Source: Sporocytophaga sp.
Lineage (GTDB): Bacteria; Bacteroidota; Bacteroidia; Cytophagales; Cytophagaceae
Assembly: GCF_017745095.1 (NCBI RefSeq)
Contig: NZ_JAGHZZ010000004.1
Coordinates: 62,001 to 126,000, forward strand
DNA: 64,000 nt
Direction of reading: 5' to 3'
The notes below the pieces were generated by a model. That model did no database searches. It was not told where the DNA came from and saw only the letters and a list, made by a program, of their open reading frames with translations. Position numbers and translations under genes: made by a program. This document shows, in pieces, positions 1 to 10,021 of the stretch (position 1 is the first letter of the stretch; each line of letters starts with the position of its first letter).

Positions 1-254
1 CCAGAGTTATTCTTGGAGATTCGGAAAGACAAGTGGCAGAAAAGTTTGGAGAAGCAGCAAAAACTTATGCAAACGATCCTGTTGCATTGCATTTAAGAGC
101 GATGAATATGCTTTATGAAGGATTAAAAAAGAATTCCACTTTTGTTATTGTGCCAAGTTCTGCAATAGATTCTATGCAGTTAGGGGCAAAGGAAGGAATA
201 ACAGGATTTTCAAATGGAATAAATAACAAGAATCCCAAAGTACAGGCACAATGA
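1..254 (+). CDS. SPFH/band 7 (slipin-type) membrane protein, C-terminal fragment
   Basis: The reading frame is open from base 3, so the gene starts upstream of the window and only the last 83 residues are visible. The fragment has the Glu/Ala-rich helix (VAEKFGEAAKTYANDPVAL) followed by LRAMNMLYEGLKKNSTFVIVPSS, the usual end of slipin/stomatin-type SPFH proteins, where a coiled helix is followed by an NSTxxxxP strand. These proteins form oligomeric scaffolds on membrane microdomains. The internal GTG at 33 is not the start because the frame and the homology continue upstream of it. The fragment is too short to name a subfamily. The SPFH protein at 30171 is a different type. Confidence 0.75.
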   Translation, partial: RVILGDSERQVAEKFGEAAKTYANDPVALHLRAMNMLYEGLKKNSTFVIVPSSAIDSMQLGAKEGITGFSNGINNKNPKVQAQ

Positions 255-318
255 GGTTGAACTAAGGCGGCTTCGCATAAAAGTCTTATTGTTCCCTGGG
301 ATAGAAAAAGAAGAAAAA

Positions 319-350
319 AATGATGCCATCCTTAAATGGATGGCATCATT
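319..350 (-). terminator. Intrinsic terminator for the minus-strand protease gene
   Basis: A perfect 13-bp stem (319-331 with 338-350) has a 6-nt loop. On the minus strand it is followed by a U-run, because A residues occupy 314-320 on the plus strand. It lies about 95 nt past the protease stop codon. It may also stop plus-strand transcripts from the SPFH gene. Confidence 0.75.
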
Positions 351-389
351 AGTACCTTATATACTAGGAAAAATATCAAATTTCCCCAT

Positions 390-422
390 AAAAGTCTGTC
401 TAATAATTAAGGACAGGCTTTT
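390..422. terminator. Second terminator-like hairpin between convergent genes
   Basis: AAAAGTCTGTC (390-400) pairs with GACAGGCTTTT (412-422) with one G-U pair, closing an 11-nt loop. It sits between the stop codons of two convergent genes and ends in a short T-run on the plus strand. Confidence 0.6.
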
Positions 423-445
423 GTATTAATATACTATAGTTCAAA

Positions 446-1657
446 TTATCTTGGGAAAGCATAAAATGCGATTCCTTCGTAATTCCAGTAACTTTGTCCA
501 TCAAGCCCTCTCGTCGTCATCAAATAGTGGTCAGCTCCTTGTAGACTATAATAACCGTAGACAGGTATAGTGCCCGGAGCCTGGTAATTATATGCATAAA
601 AAGCCACGCCCTGATTTTCCCAGTAATTAGCGAGATTCATATTTCCATTAGTTGTGTAATAATGGTCTGCTCCCTGATTGCTGTAGTAAACGTAAATGGG
701 TACAGTTCCAGGAAGCTGGGAATTGTGGGCATAGAATGTAATACCTTCAAAATTCCAATAACTGTTTGTGGTCATACCTCCCATGCCGAAATAGTGATCA
801 GCACCCTGATTGCTGTAATACACTAACACTGGACGTCTGTCTGAGTTTTTCGGATAAAGAGCATTAAGGCCAAAGACATCGTAAGAGTTGAATGTCCTGT
901 TTCCGCCAGGTGTGCAAGATAACATGAAAGAATTCGGGTCTGCAACCGCCGGAGTGTTTGGAACTTTAATTGCACCCTCAATAGAAGGTCCTTCGTTGTA
1001 GTATGCACCACCACAGCTATAGCTTCTGTCCATATAATCTGTATGTCTCATTCCGATAGTATGACCAAGTTCATGCTGGATAACGGTAGCTACATAGTCT
1101 ATGTTGGACCCTGTTCCAAACTGATAAGTATTCAGATTTATTAAGTTATATGGATTACCTGATGCTGTAGGAAAACCCGCATATCCCAATATTCCGGATA
1201 CATCATAGAATCCATTAATTGTAATTTCTGCTCCGCTTGTTACCCTCTCAAACCTAAGGCCCAAAAAAATTCCATTATACCTTGAAATTGCTTTATCTGT
1301 TGCCTGAACGAAATTAGATCCTAAAGAAGAAGAAACAGCTATTGTAATTACTCTTGGTAATCCTGTAATGATATTTGTTGTGCGGTATTGATCTGTTTTG
1401 CTTGTTCTGAGAGCTGAAGAATTAGCAATGTCAGCTTCTGTAAGAAAAATATCTCCTTCCACGATGTAGCCATTGTCTCGTTTTATAACAGAGCTGGTAT
1501 TGTAGCCTGCAGATTTTAAAGATGCAATTATTTCATCCGGTACTTGAGATTTTTTCTGATCAGCTTTAGAAAGATCTCCTTCATTTTTTTTGCAAGAGAA
1601 CAAACCTGTTGTTAAGCATAGCATTAACGCTATATAGGTGATTCGTTTTTTTATCAT
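446..1657 (-). CDS. Lipoprotein metzincin protease (M57-like) with DUF5648-like C-terminal repeats
   Basis: This is a 403-residue predicted outer-membrane or surface zinc protease. Residues 1-22 form a lipoprotein signal with lipobox LFSC and Cys22; the CKKNEGD start resembles Bacteroidota surface-export signals (inference). The zinc site is HELGHTIGMRH, with His195, Glu196, His199 and His205, the metzincin HExxHxxGxxH pattern of the M57 'HEIGH' family. From about residue 275 there are three repeats with Y-S-(N/L)-Q-G-A-D-H-Y and a (F/Y)-x-G-(I/V)-(A/T)-F-Y-A end, like DUF5648 modules of secreted hydrolases, possibly a binding or targeting part. It is a single-gene unit with its own terminators. 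The substrate is unknown. Confidence 0.85.
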   Translation of the reverse strand: MIKKRITYIALMLCLTTGLFSCKKNEGDLSKADQKKSQVPDEIIASLKSAGYNTSSVIKRDNGYIVEGDIFLTEADIANSSALRTSKTDQYRTTNIITGLPRVITIAVSSSLGSNFVQATDKAISRYNGIFLGLRFERVTSGAEITINGFYDVSGILGYAGFPTASGNPYNLINLNTYQFGTGSNIDYVATVIQHELGHTIGMRHTDYMDRSYSCGGAYYNEGPSIEGAIKVPNTPAVADPNSFMLSCTPGGNRTFNSYDVFGLNALYPKNSDRRPVLVYYSNQGADHYFGMGGMTTNSYWNFEGITFYAHNSQLPGTVPIYVYYSNQGADHYYTTNGNMNLANYWENQGVAFYAYNYQAPGTIPVYGYYSLQGADHYLMTTRGLDGQSYWNYEGIAFYAFPR

Positions 1658-2042
1658 AAAAATTTAGTTTGAAAATGTTTATATTAAAATAGAATGAGTG
1701 CTTTAAATCCTCTGATAGGTAATGATAGCTAGTATGGTTTCTATTCTATCATATTTTTCATGATGATTCGAAATCCGATTTTTTCAATTTTACTATTGTG
1801 TCTTAACAGAGGTTATTGTCGATAGGTAACTCAAACTTAAAATCTCACGTCGCAGTCCATTTGCGATATGACAAATAAAATTTTAATCCTTCTTTAGATT
1901 GATAATTGAATGCAAAAGTGAGTAAGTCCTTTGTAGAAAAAAATAGCCAATTTTAGTCATTTTTGGGTAAATGGCTAAGTATTAGAGTATCGCAGGGGAG
2001 ATGATGGTTTAGGTGATAGAAACATTTATACATCGTAAATAT

Positions 2043-2069
2043 ACCTTCAAGGTTCTAAACCTTGAAGGT
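2043..2069. repeat. Perfect 12-bp hairpin, REP-like palindrome
   Basis: ACCTTCAAGGTT (2043-2054) and AACCTTGAAGGT (2058-2069) are exact reverse complements with a 3-nt loop. No T-run follows, so it is not an ordinary terminator. Isolated palindromes like this are typical of dispersed REP-like elements. No second full copy is in the window. Confidence 0.55.
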
Positions 2070-2235
2070 GGTGGGAATTTCTTATGCTACTTTCAGCTCT
2101 TCAGTTACGTTTCAAGAAACTGTATAAGGAAGAAAAGATCCCTTGTCTTTTTCTCAAATAGCCCTATTAGGATGAAGTAAGGGCTTGAGTGAGTTGTCTG
2201 CGGGATTAGTTGAAGGGGTGAAGTGAAGATTTCAT

Positions 2236-2259
2236 AGAGACAACCATGCATGGCGTCTT
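2236..2259. repeat. Palindromic dispersed repeat, copy 1
   Basis: The sequence reads AGAGACAACCATGCATGGC then GTCTT. It has a perfect CCATGCATGG core and imperfect AGAC/GTCT arms. A close relative lies in opposite orientation at 4702-4727. The pair brackets the three unknown genes 2313-4504. Confidence 0.55.
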
Positions 2260-2312
2260 CAAGGTATATTGAAATGTGTATTATAATTACCAAATTACAT
2301 TGGTATAATGAT

Positions 2313-2801
2313 TTAGGAAAATGAAAGGTAATCTTTAATGATTTTTTCAAACTTAATAAACTCTTCGAAAGGGAAATCATTTCGTCTGATTGTAATGTAA
2401 TTTTTATCTTTCATTAATAAGAATGACTTTTTTAATTGTAGATAAGCGATGGTTAAAAAACTGTTTAGTGGTATCTCAAATTCTACAGTTGGGGTGAACT
2501 CTTTTATCTTTTCTCCTAGTGTCTCTTTAAACCCTAATACTTCAACCTGCAGGGTGTGCTGCCGGTCTTTTATTTTTCTTAGTTCAAATTTTTCCCCTCC
2601 TGGTTCATCATACCAAAAGAATGAAGCACTTTCCTGACCTTGTATTAGCTTGGATAATGCTTTAATAAAATCATAATAAGGGTTTCCAAATACATGAGTG
2701 ATAGTTATTTGATATGAATCGTGTCCAATGAAAATTCTGCAAATACTCCATCCATGAGGATTCATTGTTAAGATAAAATCAATATCGTCAGTTTTTTGCA
2801 T
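2313..2801 (-). CDS. Hypothetical 162-residue soluble protein
   Basis: I do not recognise this family. The protein has no signal peptide or membrane segment and is predicted cytoplasmic. It alternates short beta-like segments (WSICRIFIGHDSYQITITHVFG) with FFWYDEPGGEKFELRKI and a C-terminal helix ending KFEKIIKDYLSFS. The layout (small single domain, aromatic xxWYDEPGG segment) is reminiscent of small immunity-type proteins, but this is only an impression. It is the last of three minus-strand genes, 33 nt downstream of the GT51-like gene, so cotranscription is plausible. Confidence 0.6.
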   Translation of the reverse strand: MQKTDDIDFILTMNPHGWSICRIFIGHDSYQITITHVFGNPYYDFIKALSKLIQGQESASFFWYDEPGGEKFELRKIKDRQHTLQVEVLGFKETLGEKIKEFTPTVEFEIPLNSFLTIAYLQLKKSFLLMKDKNYITIRRNDFPFEEFIKFEKIIKDYLSFS

Positions 2802-2834
2802 TTTATTAGAACTTATCTTTCTGTTATCAATTTT

Positions 2835-3461
2835 TTATTTCAACCGCTCTTTAATCTTTTTCTTTGCTTTAATATATCTATCCCGATTTCGCCATGGTGA
2901 ATATACGGTAGGTGCTTTTCTTGCAATCAAAAAATCAATTATTTCTTCTCTTCCTAACTCATCGAAGCTTTTTCTCTCAAAACAATAACCTAACTTCAAA
3001 TCTTTAAACTCTTTGTACTCTTGTCGAATATAATGATTCAAGCATTCTTCATTGGTTAGATACTTTTCTAATCCAAAACCTATCTTTATATTCAAGAATC
3101 TATCACTTGATCTTTTATCTCTTCTTGATTTTATTAAATAGATCATATCATAATAAACTGCATCATCACAAGCACACTTCCTTTTAGCCCCTCCTTCGTT
3201 TTTATAGAAAAGGCCATATATCAATCTTTCTGCCAATTCAGTGGTCAATGACGCATCTTTTTGCTTTGGATATAATTTAAAGTATAGTTCTTTAAATTCC
3301 TTGGGTAGGGGCGATTCTCGTTTAATTTCTGAAGTATAAATTACTAATTCATCTTCTGTCAGATATTTTTTCCACCCATTGATCAGCCAATAATAGCCAC
3401 CAGCGATCATGAGTATAAAAACAAATAATATACTCAGTAAAATTTTATAGAGTTTTTTCAT
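2835..3461 (-). CDS. Membrane-anchored degenerate GT51 (transglycosylase)-like protein
   Basis: A 208-residue protein with one N-terminal membrane anchor (about 7-25) and an extracytoplasmic domain. The C-terminal half reads like the end of a peptidoglycan glycosyltransferase (GT51) domain: GLEKYLTNEECLNHYI (130-145) matches the family's KLEKYLSKEEILExYLN, and FERKSFDELGREEI (161-174) with APTVYSPWRNRDRY (183-196) matches the FGKSxxELxxxEAAxLAGLPxAPxxYxPxRNP segment. LTTELAERL (72-80) sits where TITQQLAKNL would be. The catalytic EDxxFxxHxG motif is absent, so it is probably a non-catalytic relative. Short for a GT51 domain. Its role is unknown. Confidence 0.6.
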   Translation of the reverse strand: MKKLYKILLSILFVFILMIAGGYYWLINGWKKYLTEDELVIYTSEIKRESPLPKEFKELYFKLYPKQKDASLTTELAERLIYGLFYKNEGGAKRKCACDDAVYYDMIYLIKSRRDKRSSDRFLNIKIGFGLEKYLTNEECLNHYIRQEYKEFKDLKLGYCFERKSFDELGREEIIDFLIARKAPTVYSPWRNRDRYIKAKKKIKERLK

Positions 3462-3532
3462 TTTAAAAGATGTGAATCTTTTGCTAGAGGGATATATATG
3501 GTCTTAGATTTTTAGCTTGTGAAGTAAAGTAA

Positions 3533-4504
3533 TTAATCAAATGAATATATTTTATTTTCACGTTGAAGTTCTTTCAAAAAGTCTTGCCTCTCTTCACTAT
3601 CCTTCATTCCAGATTGCTTTATCATTTCGTATTGTTTCCTAATGACTTTTATACACTCCGTCTCAACCGGATAATTATCGGCCAGTTCGTAGAGATTTTT
3701 AAAATATTCAACTAGCTTTCCTTCATCCATAAATGGATATGTATTATCCATACCATTTAATAAAAAATACAAATAATATCTTTCGTTGTTCTTTCCCTCT
3801 TTTGAGAACAAAAATTCAGGGTTGGTATTATTGAATTTTTCCCACCAAAGTAATCTTTCTAAAAAATCTTTTTCCGTAAGCAAGATTGAAGCATCATTCT
3901 CAAACCAATTTTTGTTTTCATAATTTACTTGGTCTAGATATTCAATCATTCTGTGAGAAAGAATATGATAAAACTCTCTTTTTATAAAATCTCGATCTTG
4001 TTCAATTTCTATGATTCCCTCTGGATAGTTAAAGTTAAATCCATTTCGTCTTAGTTCATTATAGTATGTTTTTGCCCTTTTTTCAGGAGCCTTTTGTCGG
4101 GAAATTGTTACAAAAGGTGTATAATCAGTTGTATCATGTTCTAATACACTATTTAACGAATCGGTAACTAAATCATAATATTTATTAAAAATAAAAAATA
4201 GTGAATCAGCTTTGATAGTATCACACTTAGTAATAATCAGGCTTAATTCTTTTTTAGCTAATCCAATACTCATAGGCTTATGACAGTCCAATCCATTTAG
4301 ATAGTTTGCATAATTTATGAACAGGCTGTCAGAGTTAAATCCTTTTAAATCAATTTTGCCACATTCTTTTGGAATAATATAAGCAACCATCGCAGTTATT
4401 TTTTCTTTGTTTAGTTTTTGATGATTATCCTTTTCCTCATTGGTAGAAGAGCAAGCCCCCAGAACAAGTAATGTGAAAATGATTTGTAGGTGAATTTTAT
4501 TCAT
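3533..4504 (-). CDS. Hypothetical lipoprotein, 323 residues
   Basis: The N-terminus has a clear lipoprotein signal with lipobox LGAC and Cys18, so the protein is predicted to be membrane-anchored in the periplasm or outer membrane. After that it is hydrophilic, helical and charged, with no motif I recognise; the middle region contains a KRAKTYYNELRRNGFNF stretch and the end is Lys/Glu rich. It begins the three-gene minus-strand group with the GT51-like protein (71 nt downstream) and the 162-residue protein. No function can be assigned from sequence. Confidence 0.65.
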   Translation of the reverse strand: MNKIHLQIIFTLLVLGACSSTNEEKDNHQKLNKEKITAMVAYIIPKECGKIDLKGFNSDSLFINYANYLNGLDCHKPMSIGLAKKELSLIITKCDTIKADSLFFIFNKYYDLVTDSLNSVLEHDTTDYTPFVTISRQKAPEKRAKTYYNELRRNGFNFNYPEGIIEIEQDRDFIKREFYHILSHRMIEYLDQVNYENKNWFENDASILLTEKDFLERLLWWEKFNNTNPEFLFSKEGKNNERYYLYFLLNGMDNTYPFMDEGKLVEYFKNLYELADNYPVETECIKVIRKQYEMIKQSGMKDSEERQDFLKELQRENKIYSFD

Positions 4505-4701
4505 ATTTTTAAAGCGGTTCTATTATTTTCCAGATCTTGTTAATCACTTCTGTAGGCTTTTGTATCTGAAGATAATTCTTCTACTAATTTACCAAATTTG
4601 GGAGGTTAATGAAAATTTCAAATTGAGTCAAATAGCACTTTTTAATTGTTAAATCGCGAAATGAAATTAAAAATATAGCGTTAGAGATAATGAATTGGAC
4701 A

Positions 4702-4727
4702 AGAGAAATGCCATGCATGTCGTCTCT
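4702..4727. repeat. Palindromic dispersed repeat, copy 2
   Basis: AGAGAAATGCCATGCATG followed by TCGTCTCT is an imperfect palindrome. Its reverse complement matches the copy at 2236-2259 (TAGAGAC, then A, C and a shared CATGCATGGC). It lies in the 258-nt gap upstream of prmC, which holds nothing else I can identify. Confidence 0.55.
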
Positions 4728-4762
4728 ACGAGTAATTTACATAATCAGATTTTTCCCCTAAC

Positions 4763-5638
4763 TTGCCTCCTCAAACCAAAATACCCGTGCAACTACTTCC
4801 GTCCGACCTCCATAAAAAAATCTCTGCTGCAATCAACGTCTATGATAAAAGCGAAGCCGAAAGTATAGCCTACATTCTTATGGAGCACTTCTGGACTATC
4901 AATAAAACAGATGTACTGCTCAATCAAAAAACAACTGAAGTTAACGAAGAAGAACTCTCGTCATTAATCAAAAGAATAAACACAGCAGAGCCAGTCCAAT
5001 ACATCACAGGCGAGACCTGGTTTTACGACAGAAAATTTAAGGTCAATAAACATGTATTGATCCCAAGGTTTGAAACAGAAGAACTTGTTCATCTTATTAT
5101 CAACGAACATAAAAAGAAACAACAGCTCAGAATACTTGATGCTTGCACTGGAAGTGGATGCATAGCCATCAGTCTTAATGCTGAACTAAATTCAGAACAA
5201 ACATTTGCAGTTGATATCAGTACCGAAGCTTTGCAAACAGCTAAGTCAAATGCTGAATTAAATAATACTCCAGTCACCTTTATTCAGGACAATCTTCTAA
5301 ATCCTGATTTAGGTATGCTTCCTGATAATCTGGATATTTTTGTCAGCAATCCACCTTATGTAAAAGAAAGCGAAAAAGCACTCATGCATTCCAATGTACT
5401 TGATTATGAACCTCACCTTGCGCTCTTCGTCGAAGATGATAATCCTCTGATATTTTATAAAGCTCTTACCAAGCTTGCTAATAACCTTTTAAAACCAGGC
5501 GGTAAAATCTATTTTGAAATCAATGAACAACTTGGAAAAGAAACAGCAGAAGTGCTAAGATCTTTTGATTTTCAGAATATTCGGGTTGTTAAAGACCTGA
5601 ATGGAAAAGATCGGATCGTTGCTGGAGATAAAAAATAA
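4763..5638 (+). CDS. prmC: Peptide chain release factor N5-glutamine methyltransferase
   Basis: Methylates the glutamine of the GGQ motif in release factors RF1/RF2 using S-adenosylmethionine. Visible hallmarks are PVQYITGE (77-84), VLIPRFETEELV (98-109), the SAM-binding loop DACTGSGCIAISL (126-138) and the catalytic NPPY motif (196-199). The length of 291 residues is normal. The frame has no ATG near its N-terminus: the TTG at 4763 gives the longest product and follows an in-frame stop at 4742; the GTG at 4787 is an alternative. It is transcribed in the same direction as the thiamine operon but separated from it by the riboswitch region. Confidence 0.9.
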   Translation: MPPQTKIPVQLLPSDLHKKISAAINVYDKSEAESIAYILMEHFWTINKTDVLLNQKTTEVNEEELSSLIKRINTAEPVQYITGETWFYDRKFKVNKHVLIPRFETEELVHLIINEHKKKQQLRILDACTGSGCIAISLNAELNSEQTFAVDISTEALQTAKSNAELNNTPVTFIQDNLLNPDLGMLPDNLDIFVSNPPYVKESEKALMHSNVLDYEPHLALFVEDDNPLIFYKALTKLANNLLKPGGKIYFEINEQLGKETAEVLRSFDFQNIRVVKDLNGKDRIVAGDKK

Positions 5639-5730
5639 ATAATTAAACAAAATACAGTGTCAAGGACTTATGCATTAGAATAAGTTTAATTTGGATAGGA
5701 ATTAAAATTAACTTATTTTTACTTTCAAGC

Positions 5731-5808
5731 GACTTTAGGGGTGCCGGAAAAGGCTGAGATTATACCCTTGGAACCTGATTCAGTTAGTACTGACGAAGGG
5801 AAAAGTTA
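5731..5808 (+). promoter_or_regulatory. TPP (THI-box) riboswitch
   Basis: The conserved thi-box elements are all present: GGGGTGCC (5738-5745), GGCTGAGAT (5752-5760), ACCC then GAACCTGATTCAGTTAGTAC (5771-5790), and GACGAAGGGAA. GACTTT (5731-5736) can pair with AAAGTT (5803-5808) as helix P1, including one wobble. It lies 62 nt before thiS. On family knowledge it binds thiamine pyrophosphate and lowers expression of the downstream genes when the vitamin is plentiful. Confidence 0.95.
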
Positions 5809-5869
5809 AAGACCTCTCTCTTTATCTCCAATCTCCTGAAATCGTTGCATACAACTAAATTCCAAATAA

Positions 5870-7955
<2,086 letters not shown>

Positions 7956-7969
7956 ATTTCCCTGAATGC

Positions 7970-8608
7970 ATGCAACTCATTGTCATAACGAATGAACAAC
8001 TTTTAAAAAGAGAGCATGATTTACTTCATGCACTCTTTGAAGAAGGTCTGGAAGTATTGCATATCAGAAAGCCTTATTATACTCTTCATGAACTGGAGTC
8101 TTATGTAGAAGGTATAAATCCTTCTTATTACAATAGAATCTCCGTCCATCGTATGCCTGAAATTATAGAAAGATTTCCTTTGCGAGGTTATCATTTCAGT
8201 TACGATGCATTCAAAAAAGACAATAGGGATTTAAAACTGATTAATAAATTCAGACAAAGCAATCGTTTGGTAAGTTGTTCGTGTCATTCTGTAGAAGATC
8301 TTAAAGCAGCTAAGGAGATAACCGATTATCAGTTTATCAGTCCGCTGTTTGATAGTATTTCAAAGTCAGGATACAAAGCAGGTATTAACCTCAATGAGTT
8401 AAGTAAATTTCTTTCAGAAAATAATACCACTATATATGGATTGGGAGGAATTGATGAACATACCATTCCAAACTTGCAAAATACAGGCTTGAAAGGAGTA
8501 GTTGTATTAGGAATGATCTGGAAGCAGTTTGCAGAAGATTCAGATATAAAGAAAGCAGTTCAAAGATTTACATTGCTTAGAGAAACGTTGGCCATAAGGG
8601 CTCAGTAA
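7970..8608 (+). CDS. TenI/ThiE-like protein (probable thiazole tautomerase)
   Basis: A 212-residue TIM-barrel relative of thiamine phosphate synthase. The segment SCSCHSVEDLKAAKEITDY and the ISPLFDSISKSGYKAG loop resemble TenI rather than ThiE, whose matching loop (GLGPxxxTxTK) binds the pyrophosphate. The barrel end GLGGIDEHTIPNL is conserved. TenI proteins aromatise the thiazole carboxylate made by ThiG, so I favour that role; a second thiamine phosphate synthase is the alternative. A canonical ThiE lies two genes downstream at 9372. The gene is 14 nt after thiC and 2 nt before thiD. Confidence 0.75.
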   Translation: MQLIVITNEQLLKREHDLLHALFEEGLEVLHIRKPYYTLHELESYVEGINPSYYNRISVHRMPEIIERFPLRGYHFSYDAFKKDNRDLKLINKFRQSNRLVSCSCHSVEDLKAAKEITDYQFISPLFDSISKSGYKAGINLNELSKFLSENNTTIYGLGGIDEHTIPNLQNTGLKGVVVLGMIWKQFAEDSDIKKAVQRFTLLRETLAIRAQ

Positions 8609-8610
8609 GA

Positions 8611-9366
8611 ATGAACAGAATAAGAACAAAAGTTCTTTCCATTGCAGGATTTGATCCAAGTGCAGGTGCAGGGGTCCTTGCTGATATCAAAACTTTTGAA
8701 ACACATAAAGTTTATGGTCTGGGCGTAGTATCATCATTGACTGTTCAGAATGACAAAGAATTTCTTGCCAACCAATGGATTCCTATTGATAATTTACTCC
8801 AACAAATAGAAGTGTTGTTGAAAGAATACAAAGTGGAGTTTGTTAAGATCGGATTGATAGAAAGTTATGATATTCTTTTGCAACTTGTTGAAGTATTAAA
8901 AGGCTATAATCCAAAAGTCAAAATCGTGTGGGATCCCGTGATAAAAGCAAGTGCGGGTTTTACATTCCATGCTGATCAGAATCAGGAGAAAATTAGTAAA
9001 GTGTGTTCTGCTCTATATATGATCACACCTAACTGGAATGAAATTCAGTTTCTTGTTCCTGATAAAGATCCGATAGAGGCAGGTAAATATCTAAGTAGTT
9101 TTTGCAATGTTTACCTCAAGGGAGGTCATAATAGTAAAAATGAAGCAAGGGATTATCTGTTTTCAATGGATGGAAAAGTTTATCCTTTTAAACCGAAAAC
9201 GATAGTTCCATATCCCAAGCATGGTTCCGGTTGTGTCCTTTCATCGGCTATCACAGCTAATCTGGCCAAAGGATATCCTTTGCTCAAAGCAAGTCTCAGA
9301 GCCAAAGACTATGTTACAAAATTTCTGGCAAGTAATCAGACTTTGCTGGGAAATCATAAAGGTTAA
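8611..9366 (+). CDS. thiD: Hydroxymethylpyrimidine/phosphomethylpyrimidine kinase
   Basis: Ribokinase-fold kinase that phosphorylates hydroxymethylpyrimidine and its monophosphate. The N-terminus has the family signature AGFDPSAGAGVLADIKTFE and GVVSSLTVQND; WDPVIKASAG and a C-terminal GSGC anion hole (PKHGSGCVLSSAITANLAKG) are present. The 251-residue length is typical of the single-domain enzyme. It sits in the operon between the TenI-like gene and thiE. Confidence 0.92.
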   Translation: MNRIRTKVLSIAGFDPSAGAGVLADIKTFETHKVYGLGVVSSLTVQNDKEFLANQWIPIDNLLQQIEVLLKEYKVEFVKIGLIESYDILLQLVEVLKGYNPKVKIVWDPVIKASAGFTFHADQNQEKISKVCSALYMITPNWNEIQFLVPDKDPIEAGKYLSSFCNVYLKGGHNSKNEARDYLFSMDGKVYPFKPKTIVPYPKHGSGCVLSSAITANLAKGYPLLKASLRAKDYVTKFLASNQTLLGNHKG

Positions 9367-9371
9367 AGAAA

Positions 9372-10013
9372 ATGCAGATTTCAAGAATACATTATATAAC
9401 ACAAGATAATATCCCTGGCTTCACTCATGCACAGCTTGCCGAAGAGGCTTGCAAAGGCGGTGCAGACTGGATTCAGTTAAGGGTGAAAGGCAAGGGTACA
9501 GCAGAGTGGAGAAAGATTGCAGAAGAGACTCTAGCTGTTTGTCAGCAATACAATGCAAAACTTATCATCAACGACAATGTGAGGATTGCAAAAGAAATAG
9601 GTGCAGACGGTGTTCATTTGGGTAATGATGATATGCATCCTGAAGAAGCAAGAGAAAAGCTGGGAGAGGAGTTTATCATAGGAGGTACAGCTAATACATT
9701 CTTTCATCTTGAATCCAAATGCCAGTTCGTGGATTACATTGGTCTTGGTCCTTTCCGTTTCACAAGTACAAAGGAAAAGCTTAGTCCTGTGCTTGGAGCT
9801 GAAGGATATAAGCAAATCCTGAGTTCCTGCAAAAATGCAGGGATAGACGTTCCCATCATTGCTATCGGCGGAATTAAGGAAGATGATCTTGATGGAATAT
9901 TTCAAACAGGAATTTATGGCGTTGCCATAGCTTCTATAGTCAATGCTGCAGAAAACAAAGCTGCAGCAATGAGAAATTTTATTCAGCATTTAGAAAAAGT
10001 GTCGCTTCAATAA
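9372..10013 (+). CDS. thiE: Thiamine phosphate synthase
   Basis: Joins hydroxymethylpyrimidine pyrophosphate and thiazole phosphate to give thiamine phosphate. This copy has the canonical motifs: IQLRVKGK near the start, [32 protein letters not shown] (pyrophosphate loop) and PIIAIGGI followed by [11 protein letters not shown]. At 213 residues it is full length. It starts 5 nt after thiD and is followed 8 nt later by thiG. Confidence 0.92.
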   Translation: MQISRIHYITQDNIPGFTHAQLAEEACKGGADWIQLRVKGKGTAEWRKIAEETLAVCQQYNAKLIINDNVRIAKEIGADGVHLGNDDMHPEEAREKLGEEFIIGGTANTFFHLESKCQFVDYIGLGPFRFTSTKEKLSPVLGAEGYKQILSSCKNAGIDVPIIAIGGIKEDDLDGIFQTGIYGVAIASIVNAAENKAAAMRNFIQHLEKVSLQ

Positions 10014-10021
10014 CTAATCAT

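Larger units (their letters stand above)
1658..2312. other. Intergenic region without a convincing gene
   Basis: About 650 nt between two minus-strand genes. It holds a perfect hairpin at 2043-2069 and a palindrome at 2236-2259, both listed separately. I find no RNA gene. The only long open frame (2105-2380, minus) runs across the palindrome and into the next gene's 3' end and does not look coding. Confidence 0.6.

Noticed and set aside
823-1014. Open frame inside the protease gene on the same strand
   Set aside because: It is in another frame of the protease coding sequence, whose domains and zinc motif are clear.
2105-2380. A 91-codon minus-strand open frame
   Set aside because: It overlaps the 3' end of the next gene, crosses a palindromic repeat and has no recognisable protein pattern.
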